The notes below the pieces were generated by a model. It had not been told where the DNA came from, did not search any database, and worked only from the letters and a program-made list of their open reading frames with translations. A DNA stretch of 16,776 nt. Origin: an uncultured Mycoplasmatota bacterium. GTDB taxonomy: Bacteria > Bacillota_I > Bacilli_A > Mycoplasmatales > Mycoplasmoidaceae. Below are positions 1 through 10,341 of the stretch, one piece after another. Positions within the stretch are counted from its first letter, which is position 1. Each line of letters starts with the position of its first letter. A program made the translations under genes and the position numbers. The DNA lies in the NCBI GenBank assembly GCA_949500635.1, contig CATAWQ010000015.1:1-16776 (forward strand), read 5' to 3'.

Positions 1-1
1 A

Positions 2-412
2 GTTGGTAAAATCCTTTATGGTTTATATATTTCAGTTGTGTCTATTTATAATTTTACTAAATTTTTAGGAGATATAGGTAGTCGTGCTGGAGGAACTGGA
101 GGACAAGTCGTTAATAATAATGTCCAAGAAGTTTTCTCATCGTCTTTCGATAGTAGATCAGTAGAAAATCCTCTTTTTGAAGAAGGTGCTCCAAAACGTG
201 ACCCTTTTAATAGTTGGGAAGAATCGGGTAGTGAAGGTTCGATAATAGAAAGAGATACTGGTGCAGCGGATTCTGCAACTGGTTCTTCTATTTGCCCTGG
301 AATGTTAGGAAGCACAGCTGGTCAAGTAGTTTTTATGGTTGCTGGAGTTGTGATCGGTATATTTGATATAATAACTTCATGCCTTGTTGATTTTGAACAA
401 TTTCATAAGTAA
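2..412 (+). CDS. C-terminal part of an unknown membrane protein (left end cut by window)
   Basis: The frame is open from the first bases of the window to a TAA at 410-412, so only the last ~136 residues are present and the true start lies upstream. I do not recognise the family. What can be seen is a Gly-rich patch (GGTGGQVV), a long Ser/Glu/Asp-rich hydrophilic stretch, then a hydrophobic segment of about 20 residues near the C-terminus (VVFMVAGVVIGIFDII) followed by a short acidic tail ending FEQFHK. This suggests a surface or membrane protein with a C-terminal membrane helix. The same frame continues past the stop into a decayed gene, so the end may be a deletion junction rather than the original C-terminus. 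Function unknown. Confidence 0.55.
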   Translation, partial: VGKILYGLYISVVSIYNFTKFLGDIGSRAGGTGGQVVNNNVQEVFSSSFDSRSVENPLFEEGAPKRDPFNSWEESGSEGSIIERDTGAADSATGSSICPGMLGSTAGQVVFMVAGVVIGIFDIITSCLVDFEQFHK

Positions 413-1335
413 TCATCTTGTTTACTTACTTATTTTTGATTTATTACTTCTATTTCTAATATTGCAAATATTCCTCAAGAAGTTAAAGAACAAATTTTAG
501 GTTTGACTGGTGTTAATGCTGAGTATAACACTGATTTTACTATTGAATATAACCTAGATAAAGATAAAGTATATAATATTTCGCAAGATTCTACTCATCC
601 TACAACTCTTCCTGCTCTTAAAGTTAAATTAATAACTACAAAACTTTCTGGTTAATATATATTAAGTATTATGTTGTATTCAAAAAAATCTTCTGATTAA
701 GGAATTGTAAAATACAATTTATCAATTAGAACTCTTGTAGGAGATAATGAAATATCTCATAGATTTAACTTCCATGTATCTGGTAGCAAATGTGGTACAG
801 ATCTACAAATCCATTATTTAAAAACTGAGTTTAGTTATTTTAAACAAAAACTATATGAAAAATACAAAAGCTCTGATGATTATAAAAATAAGTCTGTTTC
901 TTTAAAACAACTAGTTCAAGACGGCATTGTTTCATCTGCGATTGGCCAAATAATGAGAAATTCAGATTGTTGATGTATTGCTACACATTCTATTTCAACG
1001 ATTTAGATTCATTGCAAATTGTTTTTGATAAATATAATATGAATGCACACTTTGAAAGAGATTGTCATGCGAACGGAACAAATGTAGGATTCTATGCAGG
1101 GGACAATAGAAATAATACTAATGATGATTACTTTAGTGCTTTCCACTTTATAGTTTCATTTGAAGGTGATACAGTTGATGCAACTAAAATTCAACTTAAA
1201 TATGGATATAAATCTGGTGAAGAACCAGCAACTCTAAGGTGAGGATGTAGAGGAATGAGTAACATGTATAAATATGCTAATAATAGATGTGATGTAAGAG
1301 TTTCTTCTACTGCTTCTTCTGAAATATGAACTTAG
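413..1335 (+). pseudogene. Decayed paralogue of the minus-strand surface protein at 4077-6278
   Basis: No intact gene is present, but protein-like sequence continues in pieces. Frame 2 runs from 413 to a TAA at 653-655, is broken again by TAA at 698-700, then is open to a TAG at 1004-1006. A second piece in frame 1 (about 967-1335, ending TAG at 1333-1335) takes over, implying a frameshift near 967-1003. The pieces match the minus-strand protein in the same order: 533-652 (DFTIEYNLDKDKVYNI) with 5040-5162 (DYKIEIIDNSDKYYDF); 881-931 with 4659-4709; and 1087-1140 (GFYAGDNRNNTNDDYFSA) with 4260-4313 (GIFTGDNRYYENDDIFNA). No signal peptide or start codon is evident, so the 5' part has been lost. 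A frame-1 fragment could be called as a short ORF at 967-1335, but it is best read as a remnant. Confidence 0.75.
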
Positions 1336-1844
1336 TTATCAAATTATTATTTGATTAAAATAGAGCATCTAATAATTAATGATTTAGAAAAAAATAGCAA
1401 TTTTATTGAAATATTATAGATTTTAGATATTAAAATAAGTTGAAGTATATTAGCGAATTAAATCTTTTAATTTAGTTTATTATGACTAAAGAAATACCAA
1501 CAAATATAGTTTAGCTTAATATATATAGCATGCATAAGTGCTATATTAATAAAGTCCTAAGATTTATGTCTAATAGAACATGATATTAATAGATTGAAAT
1601 AAAAATTATAAAAACATAACTATTATGCAAAAGAGATTGAAAAATTAACAAAATAGTTCTTATAATCTGATTCATTTTATTATTTAGGTCATATCTTTCT
1701 TAAAATAAAGTGAATATTTAGTACTAATTATAAATCTATCTATATATTATTTTTGCAAAATAATATACTTGTTAAATGCTTATACCTATTAAATATTCTT
1801 AGCGTACTAATAAAGTTATTAGAGGTAAAATTAATGCAATGATA
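1336..1844. other. AT-rich spacer between convergent genes, no gene seen
   Basis: This 509-bp stretch separates the plus-strand remnant from the end of the minus-strand 735-aa gene. All frames are broken by frequent stops and I see no conserved protein piece. Two small inverted repeats could act as terminators: 1338-1344/1349-1355 (ATCAAAT with a 4-nt loop), directly after the last stop of the remnant, and 1523-1530/1539-1546 (ATATAGCA/TGCTATAT, 8-nt loop). Neither is followed by a clear T-run, so their role is only a guess. Confidence 0.5.
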
Positions 1845-4052
1845 TTATAAAAATTGATAAGCTTTTGTTTCTTTTGATGCTAACATTACATTGATACCAA
1901 GATTGCTTAAGGAACCTTTAGCTTCTACCCCAAAAGTTTCAAAATAAAATAACATAAGTGGATATGTAATAATAGGGAAGGAGTAACTGAAGTCATAAAA
2001 TTTACCAATTTTTTTAAAATCAAACCTCAAAAGTGAATATAAACTTTGGTTTACATCAGTATCTAATACATATATATCATCAATAGCTGGTGTTAAAAAG
2101 TTAAGACGTCATTGTTTTAGGCCAAAAAGATATCCGAGATCTGGGCTATCTTGCCAACTTCACGTAAAATCACTTAATTTGTAATTCATAGAAAATTTAT
2201 TAAAATCTTCTTCATCAATTTTTTTATTAAAGGAATGGTGGTCATGTATATTCACATTACCTGATTTAGTAAAATTATCATTATTATAACGGTAAGGTGA
2301 CACATTATACTCGAGTTCTCAGTTATAATCAAAAAACAAATCAAAATAAACATCACTTGTTATAACTCCTGCATCTTTTAAATCAAAAAGTATGTTAAAA
2401 TATTGAGTTTTAGATAGTAAATTAGGGTTTTTATCAATATATTCTGTCAATTTATTGATATCACATTGAAAATTGACTAATAAACGAAAATAATTTACTG
2501 AGTATTTGCCATAAATAATGTCAGGAGCTATTATGTCATATGACTTTCAAAGTTGTTCACGAGATGAATAAGTTCTTGAGCCTGTAGATAAATCAATGGT
2601 GTAGTCAGTTAACATAGAAGTTTGTTCAAAAGAAATAGTTATGGCCTCTTTTGAATCATAATTAGTTGATTGAGAAGAAATCTTATTAAAATATTTCATC
2701 GCAGACTCGAAATACCAATTAATAGATATTTCTTGATTAAAACTATCATCAAGATTAGAAGTATCAATTCTGATACCTAGAATTTCTATATTTTTAGGGT
2801 CTGCATCGTCAATTTTAAATTCAAATTTAATATTATCTTTTAGTGATTGGTCTGAAGGTTGTAAAGTAAGTGTTGAATTTAATTGAACATCTGGATCATT
2901 AGTTTTCCAAGCACAATTTAGTCAATATTGAGCATCTGCATAATTTAATTTTTTTCCACTAAAAGTGTAAAAGTCAATATGAGTAATAATTTGACCTTTA
3001 TCATCTTTTTCAAAAAAAGAAAAATAGATTGATTCTTTTGGCTTAAATCTATAATAAAATGGTGTATCTATTAGTTGACTATCTGAAAAGTATTGTCATG
3101 TAATATTTTCTGTATCAATAATTATTTTAGTGATATTAGCTAAATCAAAATCTGTGTATTCTATATGTTCTTTATCAGAATTTAAATGGTCAAACATTGT
3201 AAAACTAAAACTAGCAAAATTTATCTTAGAAGAAAGTAACCCATACTCTGTTGAAACACTAACGTTAAAACCGAAAATATTTGCAGAAGATTGTTGATCA
3301 TCAACTAATAAATCTATTTCATAATGGCCAGGAATATTGTTTTGTTTATCTTCAGCAACATAAATCAAATATAGATTATTTAAAGTAAATGAGCTATTGT
3401 CAAAAAGAAGTTGTAGATAAGAATTTCAACCATTGCTTGATTTAAATGTTAGATAATCTGAAATAGAAACGGGAATTTCTTCACTAGATAATTCAATTGT
3501 TGAATCAAAATTATATTTTGAATCGTAGCCTTCACTAGTATCATCATACGAATAATCATGGTGTACAATGTACGATCCAGAAACATATAATTTTGCAGGT
3601 AAATAGTTTGCTGTGTTAATGAAAGACAGTTTTGGCATGTCATCAGAACTTAAATAATTATTTTTAAGCAATGTTGATAAAGACGCTCTATTGTCATGAG
3701 CTCGTAAAAACGAATTTACGACACTCACTTGTGTTAATGATAAAGTGATAATTGGAGTAATAAGACTACCTTTAGAACTAATAGAGTCAATTTGTAAGTT
3801 TGTTGAATATGTAGAATCATGACCAACAAATTTATAAGAATTGTGTAAATTATTAATTTCTATTGGTTGTGCTTTTGAGGGATGTAGTCCATAAAAAACA
3901 GGAGATGCAAAAAATGCATTGGGTTGAATTCCTTGAATTGATTTATGCTTTTCATTATTAGCATAAACAGTGTGAGCATATCCAGAAAAAGCAATAAAAA
4001 TATTGCATATGAATAATAAAATTGCATAGAATGATAGCAATACTCTTCTCAT
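1845..4052 (-). CDS. Secreted surface protein of the local paralogous family (735 aa, intact)
   Basis: The frame is open from ATG at 4052 to TAA at 1845-1847 when TGA is read as Trp; Trp codons break it in the standard code. The N-terminus is a clear signal peptide: MRR, a hydrophobic core at residues ~4-24, and a possible signal peptidase I site after V-Y-A at residue 31. There is no lipobox cysteine. The mature part is rich in Asn, Ser, Asp, Tyr and Phe, probably beta-rich, with no clear transmembrane helix. The segment at 2361-2417 (LSKTQYFNILFDLKDAGVI) matches 4659-4709 of the upstream gene, so the C-terminal halves are paralogous. It starts 24 nt after that gene's stop on the same strand, without a visible Shine-Dalgarno, which suggests an operon. 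The family is unrecognised and the function unknown. An extracellular role is inferred from the signal peptide. Confidence 0.8.
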
Positions 4053-4076
4053 ATAGATAATAATATATGATAATAA

Positions 4077-6278
4077 TTATAAGTTTAAGTCTTCTGTTTT
4101 TATCAAAAGTCGATAGTATTGTACGTCTGAATAAAATTTATTGTATAAGAAACCTATTGAGGTAAAACCAATTCTTGTTTTATTCAATTGGAGTCTTGGA
4201 TTATCTGAATAAACAATGTCATATCTTTTATTATCAATTAATGATAAATCATATATAGGAGCATTAAATATGTCATCATTTTCATAATACCTGTTGTCTC
4301 CTGTGAAAATTCCAGAATTAAATTGAAAGTCAGGATTATTTTTAGCAGCGATTTCATTGATAACTTTTGTATCTACATTACCATCAAATCAAGTAGGAGT
4401 TTTTCGAGGTACAAAACGCATAGCGCCTAACTGTAAGTCAGGAAAATTCTTTACAATACTATGTCGGCCATAAATAATAGTATCTACATTTTCATTAAAC
4501 TGAACTGTCAATGAATGCTTATCATCAAATTTTTTGTCAACAATTCTTCCTGTAAATTCTTCGCCTCATAATTCATAGCTTGACACAATATCGCAAGAAA
4601 GAGTAAGTTTTTCATAAGATAATGTGTAAGTACCTGAAACATTACATTTTACATTTGCTATCAATCCCAATGAATATAATTCCGGAATAAAATGTTGAGT
4701 TTTAGTGAAATTTGGGTGAGAAACACAATATTTCCAAAGCCTATTGTAATTATATGAATATGAAATAATGAAATTAAAATCATTAAAGGATCAAGATGTT
4801 CTAGATGAAAACTCTCTAACTCATGCAAGGTTTGCTTGTTTTGCATTATATATTTGTGTTGCATAACCTGAAAACGGATCATTAATTACTGCAGGTTGAT
4901 TGTCATCATAATAAATTAAAGGACAAGGGAAGTTTCCAGATCCTTTATATCCTAATTCATCAAAAGTCAAAACTGTTTTATGGGTTATATTTTTAATTTG
5001 AGTTTCAAAAACTTTGAATTTTAACTGAACTAAAAAACTTCCACTAATCTTTTTAGAAGTATCTAAAGCAATAATTTTCAAAATAGTTATCGCTTTTATA
5101 GCACCAGGATTAATAAAATCATAATATTTATCTGAATTATCTATTATTTCAATTTTATAATCTACATCCTTTTTAACAGAATCTATTTTAGTACGTCTAA
5201 TAATTTCATTATTTATGTCATTAATAAGTGCTGTATCAATGAATTGACCAGATATTTCTGTTCTTATATTCTCAACAATTAATGTGCTAAGTACATTATT
5301 AATATCAGCTACACCTTCAATTTCATAACATGATCTTTCATCATAAAAAATACCTGAAGAAATATCGACCTTTTGTTGATTCGCCTTTAAATAAAATATT
5401 AAATTAGCAAAATTTTCAAATGGAGTACTTGAACTAGATGGTTTTACGTTTACTAAAATAGGGTTAGAAGAGTTAGATAAATCTAAGGTACTTGATTGTG
5501 ATTCAACAGTTATTATAAAATCACTATCTCTAGCGGCTGGCACCTTATCTGAAATAAATTTTTGAAATTCTTCAAACAAATCTTGATCTAATTCAAACAA
5601 ATCTTGAATATCTTTTTTAGGAACAAAATGCAAGTTAGGATATGCTTTATTAATTAAATATGGAATTGTTTCAAAAAAAGTTGTATTGTTTAGCGATGAT
5701 AAATCAAATTTACTATTATCCACACAAAATTTTGCTCTCAAAGGAGTTGCTAGAACTAAAGATGTATTATCAGCAAAAATATTTGAATAACTACTAGAAT
5801 CAAGATAAAAATATATTATATGATCACCAGATGTTGCAGAATAATCTCCAGGTTGTAAAGCGTATTTTTCATTTTGAAAAAAATTTATCTGATAGTCACT
5901 ATCTACACAAGATAAGTTAAAATTGGATAAATAGTTAATGTTAAATCAATCTGTTATTTTGTTCTTAAGTGAGATATTAGTAGGGATTTGATCTATTAAC
6001 TCAGTTACCGAAACATTTGTAGGGTTTTCAGCATTGAAATAAAAAATATTATTGGAACTATCATTGTTTAACATTTGATTTAAACCAATAACTATATCAT
6101 TTGAATTAAGTGTTTTTCTTTCGTCAGAAATTTCAACAATCAAATCAAATGTAAAAATACCAATTAATGGATCATTCTCAATATTTGGATTAGGAGTTAT
6201 AGAAATAGGAACAGCCCGAGTGATAGGTAAACTTGAAATGCTAAATGGAGTTAAATCATAAGATATTACATAAAAATT
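4077..6278 (-). pseudogene. 3' part of a large surface protein, cut off from its start by an in-frame TAA
   Basis: The frame is open for 733 residues from just after the TAA at 6279-6281 to a TAA at 4077-4079. It continues the frame of the lipoprotein that starts at 7400. No ATG is found until 6074; TTG at 6143 is the other candidate. Protein-like sequence (PITRAVPISITPNPNIENDP) precedes both. Started internally, the product would have no signal peptide, so I read this as the second part of one ~1107-residue protein broken by a nonsense codon or a base-call error. The C-terminal third carries motifs shared with the paralogue at 1845-4052 and with the remnant at 413-1335, including GIFTGDNRYYENDDIFNA at 4260-4313. 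It has no transmembrane helix. Function unknown. It could instead be a separate CDS at 4077-6143 or 4077-6074. Confidence 0.65.
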
Positions 6279-7400
6279 TTAAGAAAGCTCTGCCAAAAAA
6301 GGTAAAGATTTAATAGCATTATTAATTGGTAATTCTAAAGATTTATCAATTTTTTTCTTCAAATTATTTAAGTCTAATGAATGATCGTTAAATTCCTGAT
6401 TTGAAATATAGTAATTTACTTTTTTATCATAGACAAGAAAGTCATCAAGCTCCTCTAAATTAAATTTATCAGATAAAACAATCAGGTTATTAATACCTAC
6501 ATTAAAAAAGTTATCAGAATTACTACAATGAAATTGGTTTGAATCAAACTTGAATTTAGCATTAATGTCAATTAAATGATTCTTAGAATTAATATAATCA
6601 AATAAGCTAAATTCCAGCAATGATGAGAAATTTTGTGTTGTATCATCATCTAAACTAAAATCAATATTTTGATAATTAAGGTTTGGATCAAATTGATTTA
6701 ATTGAGCAAGTAATTGGGAATTAACCGTGTCTTCAATATACTTATGAATTGTAGTTTTATCTAATCCGCTTGATAAATTTAAATATGTATTTAAAATATT
6801 TGAACTAATATTTTCTGATATGGATTCTATTGTTTGATTGTCAAAATTGTCAACTAAAAAAGGAGAATTAAGCTGAATAGCAGCAAAAGATTTAGTTAAT
6901 TCATTTAAATTAATTTTAAAATTCTTTGGTAAAGCTTGTAGAGTATAAGTATTTGCTGAAATTTTATTTAAGTTATTTAAAATTTTGCGATTTTTGTAAG
7001 AAATTATGATGTCATAGCTTAAATTAATTGGGGTAACTAGATTAAATGTATCATCATATGAAGGAATGTCAAGTTTTAGTTCAAAATTATTTTCAAATAT
7101 TTCATTTTTTAGAGATGGATAAACAGAAATTACATGGTTTAATACATCATTTTTAATTGTTTTATCATTGATAATAGAACGTTGAAGTTCTCTGCTGCTT
7201 GTGGATGTTGGAGAATCTGTATAAATATAAATTCTATGGTTATGAATAAAAGATGTATTAAAATCAACTGAGGATAGGCTATAAGTGCGATTAAATGAAC
7301 ATGAACATAAAAAAGTGAATGGTGCAAAAAAACAAAGAATTAGGATAACAATTCATATTTTATTAAATTTTGCAGATAGTTTTAAATAATTTTTATGCAT
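6279..7400 (-). CDS. Putative lipoprotein, N-terminal part of the split surface protein (373 aa)
   Basis: Starts at ATG 7400 and ends at TAA 6279-6281. The N-terminus is a lipoprotein-type signal: basic residues up to Lys-14, a hydrophobic core at ~15-31 that includes a TGA-coded Trp-16, and L-C-S-C around Cys-34, an acceptable though unusual lipobox. After lipid attachment the protein would sit on the outer face of the membrane. The rest is Asn/Asp/Leu/Ile/Ser-rich with heptad-like stretches (for example LDLNNLKKKIDKSLELPI near the end) and no recognisable domain. The same frame continues after the stop for 733 more residues, so this is probably a truncated product of a larger gene. It is transcribed divergently from the decayed gene at 7453. 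Function unknown. Confidence 0.7.
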
Positions 7401-7452
7401 TTTTGATTTAAAAAAATTATTTATATAATATAAAATATTATAAATATTTGTT
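7401..7452. promoter_or_regulatory. Divergent promoter region between the lipoprotein and the decayed plus-strand gene
   Basis: This 52-bp, almost pure A/T spacer has a perfect -10 hexamer TATAAT for each direction: 7424-7429 on the plus strand (24 nt before ATG 7453) and 7437-7442 on the minus strand (about 36 nt before ATG 7400). No convincing -35 box is visible for either, which is common in mycoplasmas, where the -10 dominates. In such AT-rich DNA TATAAT occurs by chance, so the call is tentative. Confidence 0.4.
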
Positions 7453-8711
7453 ATGAAAAATAAACATACAAAAGAATTTTATTGTTAGCACTATTACCCC
7501 CCCACTTCGTCTGTTCCTCAACCATAAAGAATGTTGCCCACCAATGTGATAACAGTGGTCTTAATAAAAGTGGAACCACTAATGATGATCAATTAGTTGC
7601 TATCCCTTTTTCATCTTTTGCAAAAGCAACTTCAGGCAATTTAGCTTATTGGACAGCATCTTTTAGAATAATTGATGAACAAAATCGTTTAGTTTCTATG
7701 AGTGAAGTTGTATCTTTACACAATCTTCATGTTATTTTAACTGATTTAAAAATATTACCTACATTTACACATAATGGCATAGAATGAAAAAATTATAAAA
7801 TTCACACCAAGTGAAGAAACCGAAGGTTTCTATTCCTATTCTAAATTGTTTAGAAGATATAGGTAATTTTTATTTTCAAATTTATACAAAATGATACTAT
7901 CACTTTGCTTCCGGAAGATGAATTTCATGATAACACATATGAAAAATCTATTGATTTTTTAACATTATCAGATGTAATAGAATGAGAACAAATCCAGCGT
8001 AACACAGACGATATTTCTGTTTTTTCTCAAAAAATCATGCTAATAAAACATTAAAATTTTATCAATTTTCCCACCAATAACAGTCTCTATAAAAAACATA
8101 ACTTTTAAAGATGAACAAAATCAAAGAATTTTATTAAATCAAATATTATCTCATTTACGAAAAAACCTTCTAATGACAATATCTGAAAATATTTATTGTG
8201 AGCATTTTTTGGTATTTTTATTTTGTTAGTGATTATGTTGTGCATTTCATTCTAAAGAAGACACACTAAAAAACCTAAAACTAAAAATTCAAAAGAAGTA
8301 AACAAAAACACTGTGTCAAATAACTAGAGTTTATCATTAGCTACAAATAAGGCGTCTTCTAATGAAAGCGCTAAACCTAATGTAGTCGAACAAAACACTA
8401 CTAAGGAAAAACTTAAAAACTGATGATCATTCTTTAAAAGAAAGAATACTCCAAAAAAAACATGCTAAGTCAACACCTGCACAAATAGATAAAAACAAAA
8501 AAGAAGGACGAAAAGCCAAAATTAATAAAAAGATTGACACAATATCTGCAAAAATTGCTCATGTTCAAAATCAACGACTAAACATTAATGAGCTTCAATA
8601 AAAATTGAAAAAATTAACTACTAAAAAGTAGGATTAGAACAAAAGAAAAATGATGTTGATAGTGTTATTAAAAAAATTCTCTCTAAAATAATTCGTTCAT
8701 ATAATAAATAG
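7453..8711 (+). pseudogene. Decayed membrane protein with signal peptide, one TM helix and coiled-coil tail
   Basis: The remnant begins with ATG 7453 (MKNKHTK), shifts frame within the signal peptide (ILLLALLPPHFVC, frame of 7482), then stays open to TAA 7842-7844. Sequence resumes in other frames: SEETEGFYSYSKL (~7810-7850), EDIGNFYFQIY, then a 130-bp piece with DTITLLPEDEFHDNTYEKS and WEQIQRNTDDISVF. A membrane helix (LLWAFFGIFILLVIMLCISF, about 8193-8252) is followed in frame by TAA at 8253 and a basic tail containing a TAG. A Lys-rich, heptad-like stretch at 8461-8598 (frame 1) and a last piece ending TAG near 8711 look like a cytoplasmic coiled coil. At least four frameshifts and several stops make expression of a full product impossible. 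The original was probably a type I surface protein: exported head, one helix, coiled-coil tail. Family not recognised. Confidence 0.7.
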
Positions 8712-8810
8712 AAATAAGATAAAATCAGAAAATAAAATTACGAATTGACAATTTTGTGCATAAAATTTCTTGAGTTTATTTTAACTAAAGTGTTAAATAT
8801 CTTTAAAAAT

Positions 8811-10136
8811 ATGATGAAAAATTTTAAAAAAATCCTGAAAATATTCCCTAGTATTTTAATTATTGCTCCTCTTTCATCATGTTCTAGTTATGAGAATTTA
8901 GATGTTAGTAATGCATTAAATATAGGAACTATAAGAGGCAATGCGGGCATTGGTTTAACTAAAACAAATTCATATTTTTTAGATGATCTTTATCTTAGAA
9001 AAACCGGTGTTCACTTTTCCTCTCATGGTTTAGTATTCTCTTTTAGCTTTTCTAAATCTGTTTCTTTAATTGGTGATTTATCTATTAATAATAAAGGGCA
9101 AGTAATTGGTATTCCTCGAAATCCTGGTATTATTATTGGAGAAACAATAATTTTTTGTACTAAATTTAATGGTGTTACTTATAGAGGTGAGACAATGCCG
9201 TTTGACATCAACATTAAAGAAGCGATTCCGACAAGTCTTGTCTTTAAAAACAAATGAACTTCTGATATATTAGGACATATTCATAATCCCATTGTTTCTA
9301 CAGGGGATTTTTCAAACTCTATATATGATGATTTAGGCAATCATATTAGCTCTACTGAACTGCTTTTTCAACTTTATGACGATACAAAAAAGATGCCTAT
9401 TGACAATGATCAATTGAAAGGATTAACATTTAATCAGTTTACTGGAGTCATTTCCGGAACACCAACTGAAGCAATATCTTTGTCTTCTATTGTATTAAAA
9501 GTTTCACATAATAATGGTGTAACAGAATTGACAGGTGAAAGCAATCCTTTTAATATTTCTATATCCGATGATCAATCGCTACCAACATCTGCTTTAAAAA
9601 TTCAAAATAACCAACTTTTAGGATTTGATGATAATTTTACTATAGATGACTTACAAAATTATAACTATGTCATCATCCATAATACAGTAACTATTCTATA
9701 TCCAAACCCAGAAAATCCACTTGTCCCAAATAGATTTGATTATTATGATGGATGTGTTATTCCATGTGATGATGTCACTAAAAAAACAGTTTTAGTGTCT
9801 GATAGAGTTGACGCTATTTTTGATTCAGATCGTTTAAGAACTGATGTCAAAGATGAACTATTTCCATCTAGACGCCAAATGCATATTAGTGTTGATTTAG
9901 ATGCAGATGGTTTTACCTACTATGAACGAGAAGTGAATCATATAATAGTTCTTCGAGGAGAACTTGCAGATCAGCATGCAAGAAATGCAAGAACTGCTAA
10001 TCAATTTCAACTTTGTAAAACACTTTCAATCATTAGTGGTATTGCTATGCTTCTTCTAACAGTAATTGATGTTGCAACAATTATTTGAAGCAATATTATT
10101 GATTCAGAGGTTGAAGAATTCATTAGTCAGATTTAA
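8811..10136 (+). CDS. Surface lipoprotein with Ig-like (putative-Ig) segments and C-terminal TM helix
   Basis: Start ATG 8811 (or the adjacent ATG 8814) is chosen because it gives a textbook lipoprotein signal: M-M-K-N-F-K-K, a hydrophobic core, and L-S-S-C with Cys-24 as lipidation site. A TTG at 8745 is also in frame but would put a second hydrophobic stretch in front. Two stretches look like the bacterial putative Ig-like fold found in adhesins: residues ~70-135 with GQVIGIP at 96-102, and ~195-250 with GLTFNQFTGVISGTPT at 204-219. A further extracellular region of ~150 residues follows, then a hydrophobic helix at ~405-426 and an acidic 15-residue tail. It needs two TGA-Trp codons (9255, 10086). 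Lipid plus helix would tether both ends to the membrane. An adhesin role is inferred only. A terminator follows at 10148. Confidence 0.82.
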
Positions 10137-10147
10137 TATTAAAATTT

Positions 10148-10173
10148 AAACACCAGAGTAATTTGGTGTTTTT
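10148..10173 (+). terminator. Rho-independent terminator after the Ig-like lipoprotein
   Basis: Perfect 8-bp inverted repeat AAACACCA / TGGTGTTT with an 8-nt loop, running into a short T-run, 11 nt after the lipoprotein stop codon. It separates the surface-protein island from the str operon. Confidence 0.75.
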
Positions 10174-10292
10174 ATTAATATTCAAATGTGTATTTACTGA
10201 TATTTTTTATTTAAATTAATTTTTGCACAACTGTCGACTTTTTAAATTAGAAATATATTCTTAAAAAAATACCAATTAATATATTTTTTTTA

Positions 10293-10298
10293 TATAAT
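10293..10298 (+). promoter_or_regulatory. -10 box of the str operon promoter (rpsL-rpsG-fusA)
   Basis: TATAAT followed by G, preceded by a T-run, lies 43 nt before the rpsL start codon. No good -35 hexamer is found 16-18 nt upstream. The implied leader is about 35 nt and ends in the ribosome binding site AAGGA (10334-10338). Confidence 0.6.
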
Positions 10299-10341
10299 GA
10301 TACACACAAAGTAGTTGTCAATAAAAAATAAGAAAGGAAAT

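Noticed and set aside
46..315. Minus-strand open frame of 89 codons
   Set aside because: It lies opposite the plus-strand frame 2-412, which has the better protein-like composition and a membrane helix.
3449..3643. Minus-strand open frame inside the 735-aa gene
   Set aside because: Out-of-frame shadow of the longer gene with its signal peptide.
4661..4882. Minus-strand open frame of 73 codons
   Set aside because: Overlaps the 4077-6278 frame, whose sequence is conserved in the paralogues.
7139..7327. Minus-strand open frame of 62 codons
   Set aside because: Out-of-frame shadow of the lipoprotein starting at 7400.
8745..8750. TTGACA, a perfect -35 hexamer, and TTG as a possible earlier start for the Ig-like lipoprotein
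   Set aside because: No suitable -10 at 16-18 nt spacing, and a TTG start would place an extra hydrophobic stretch before the normal lipoprotein signal.
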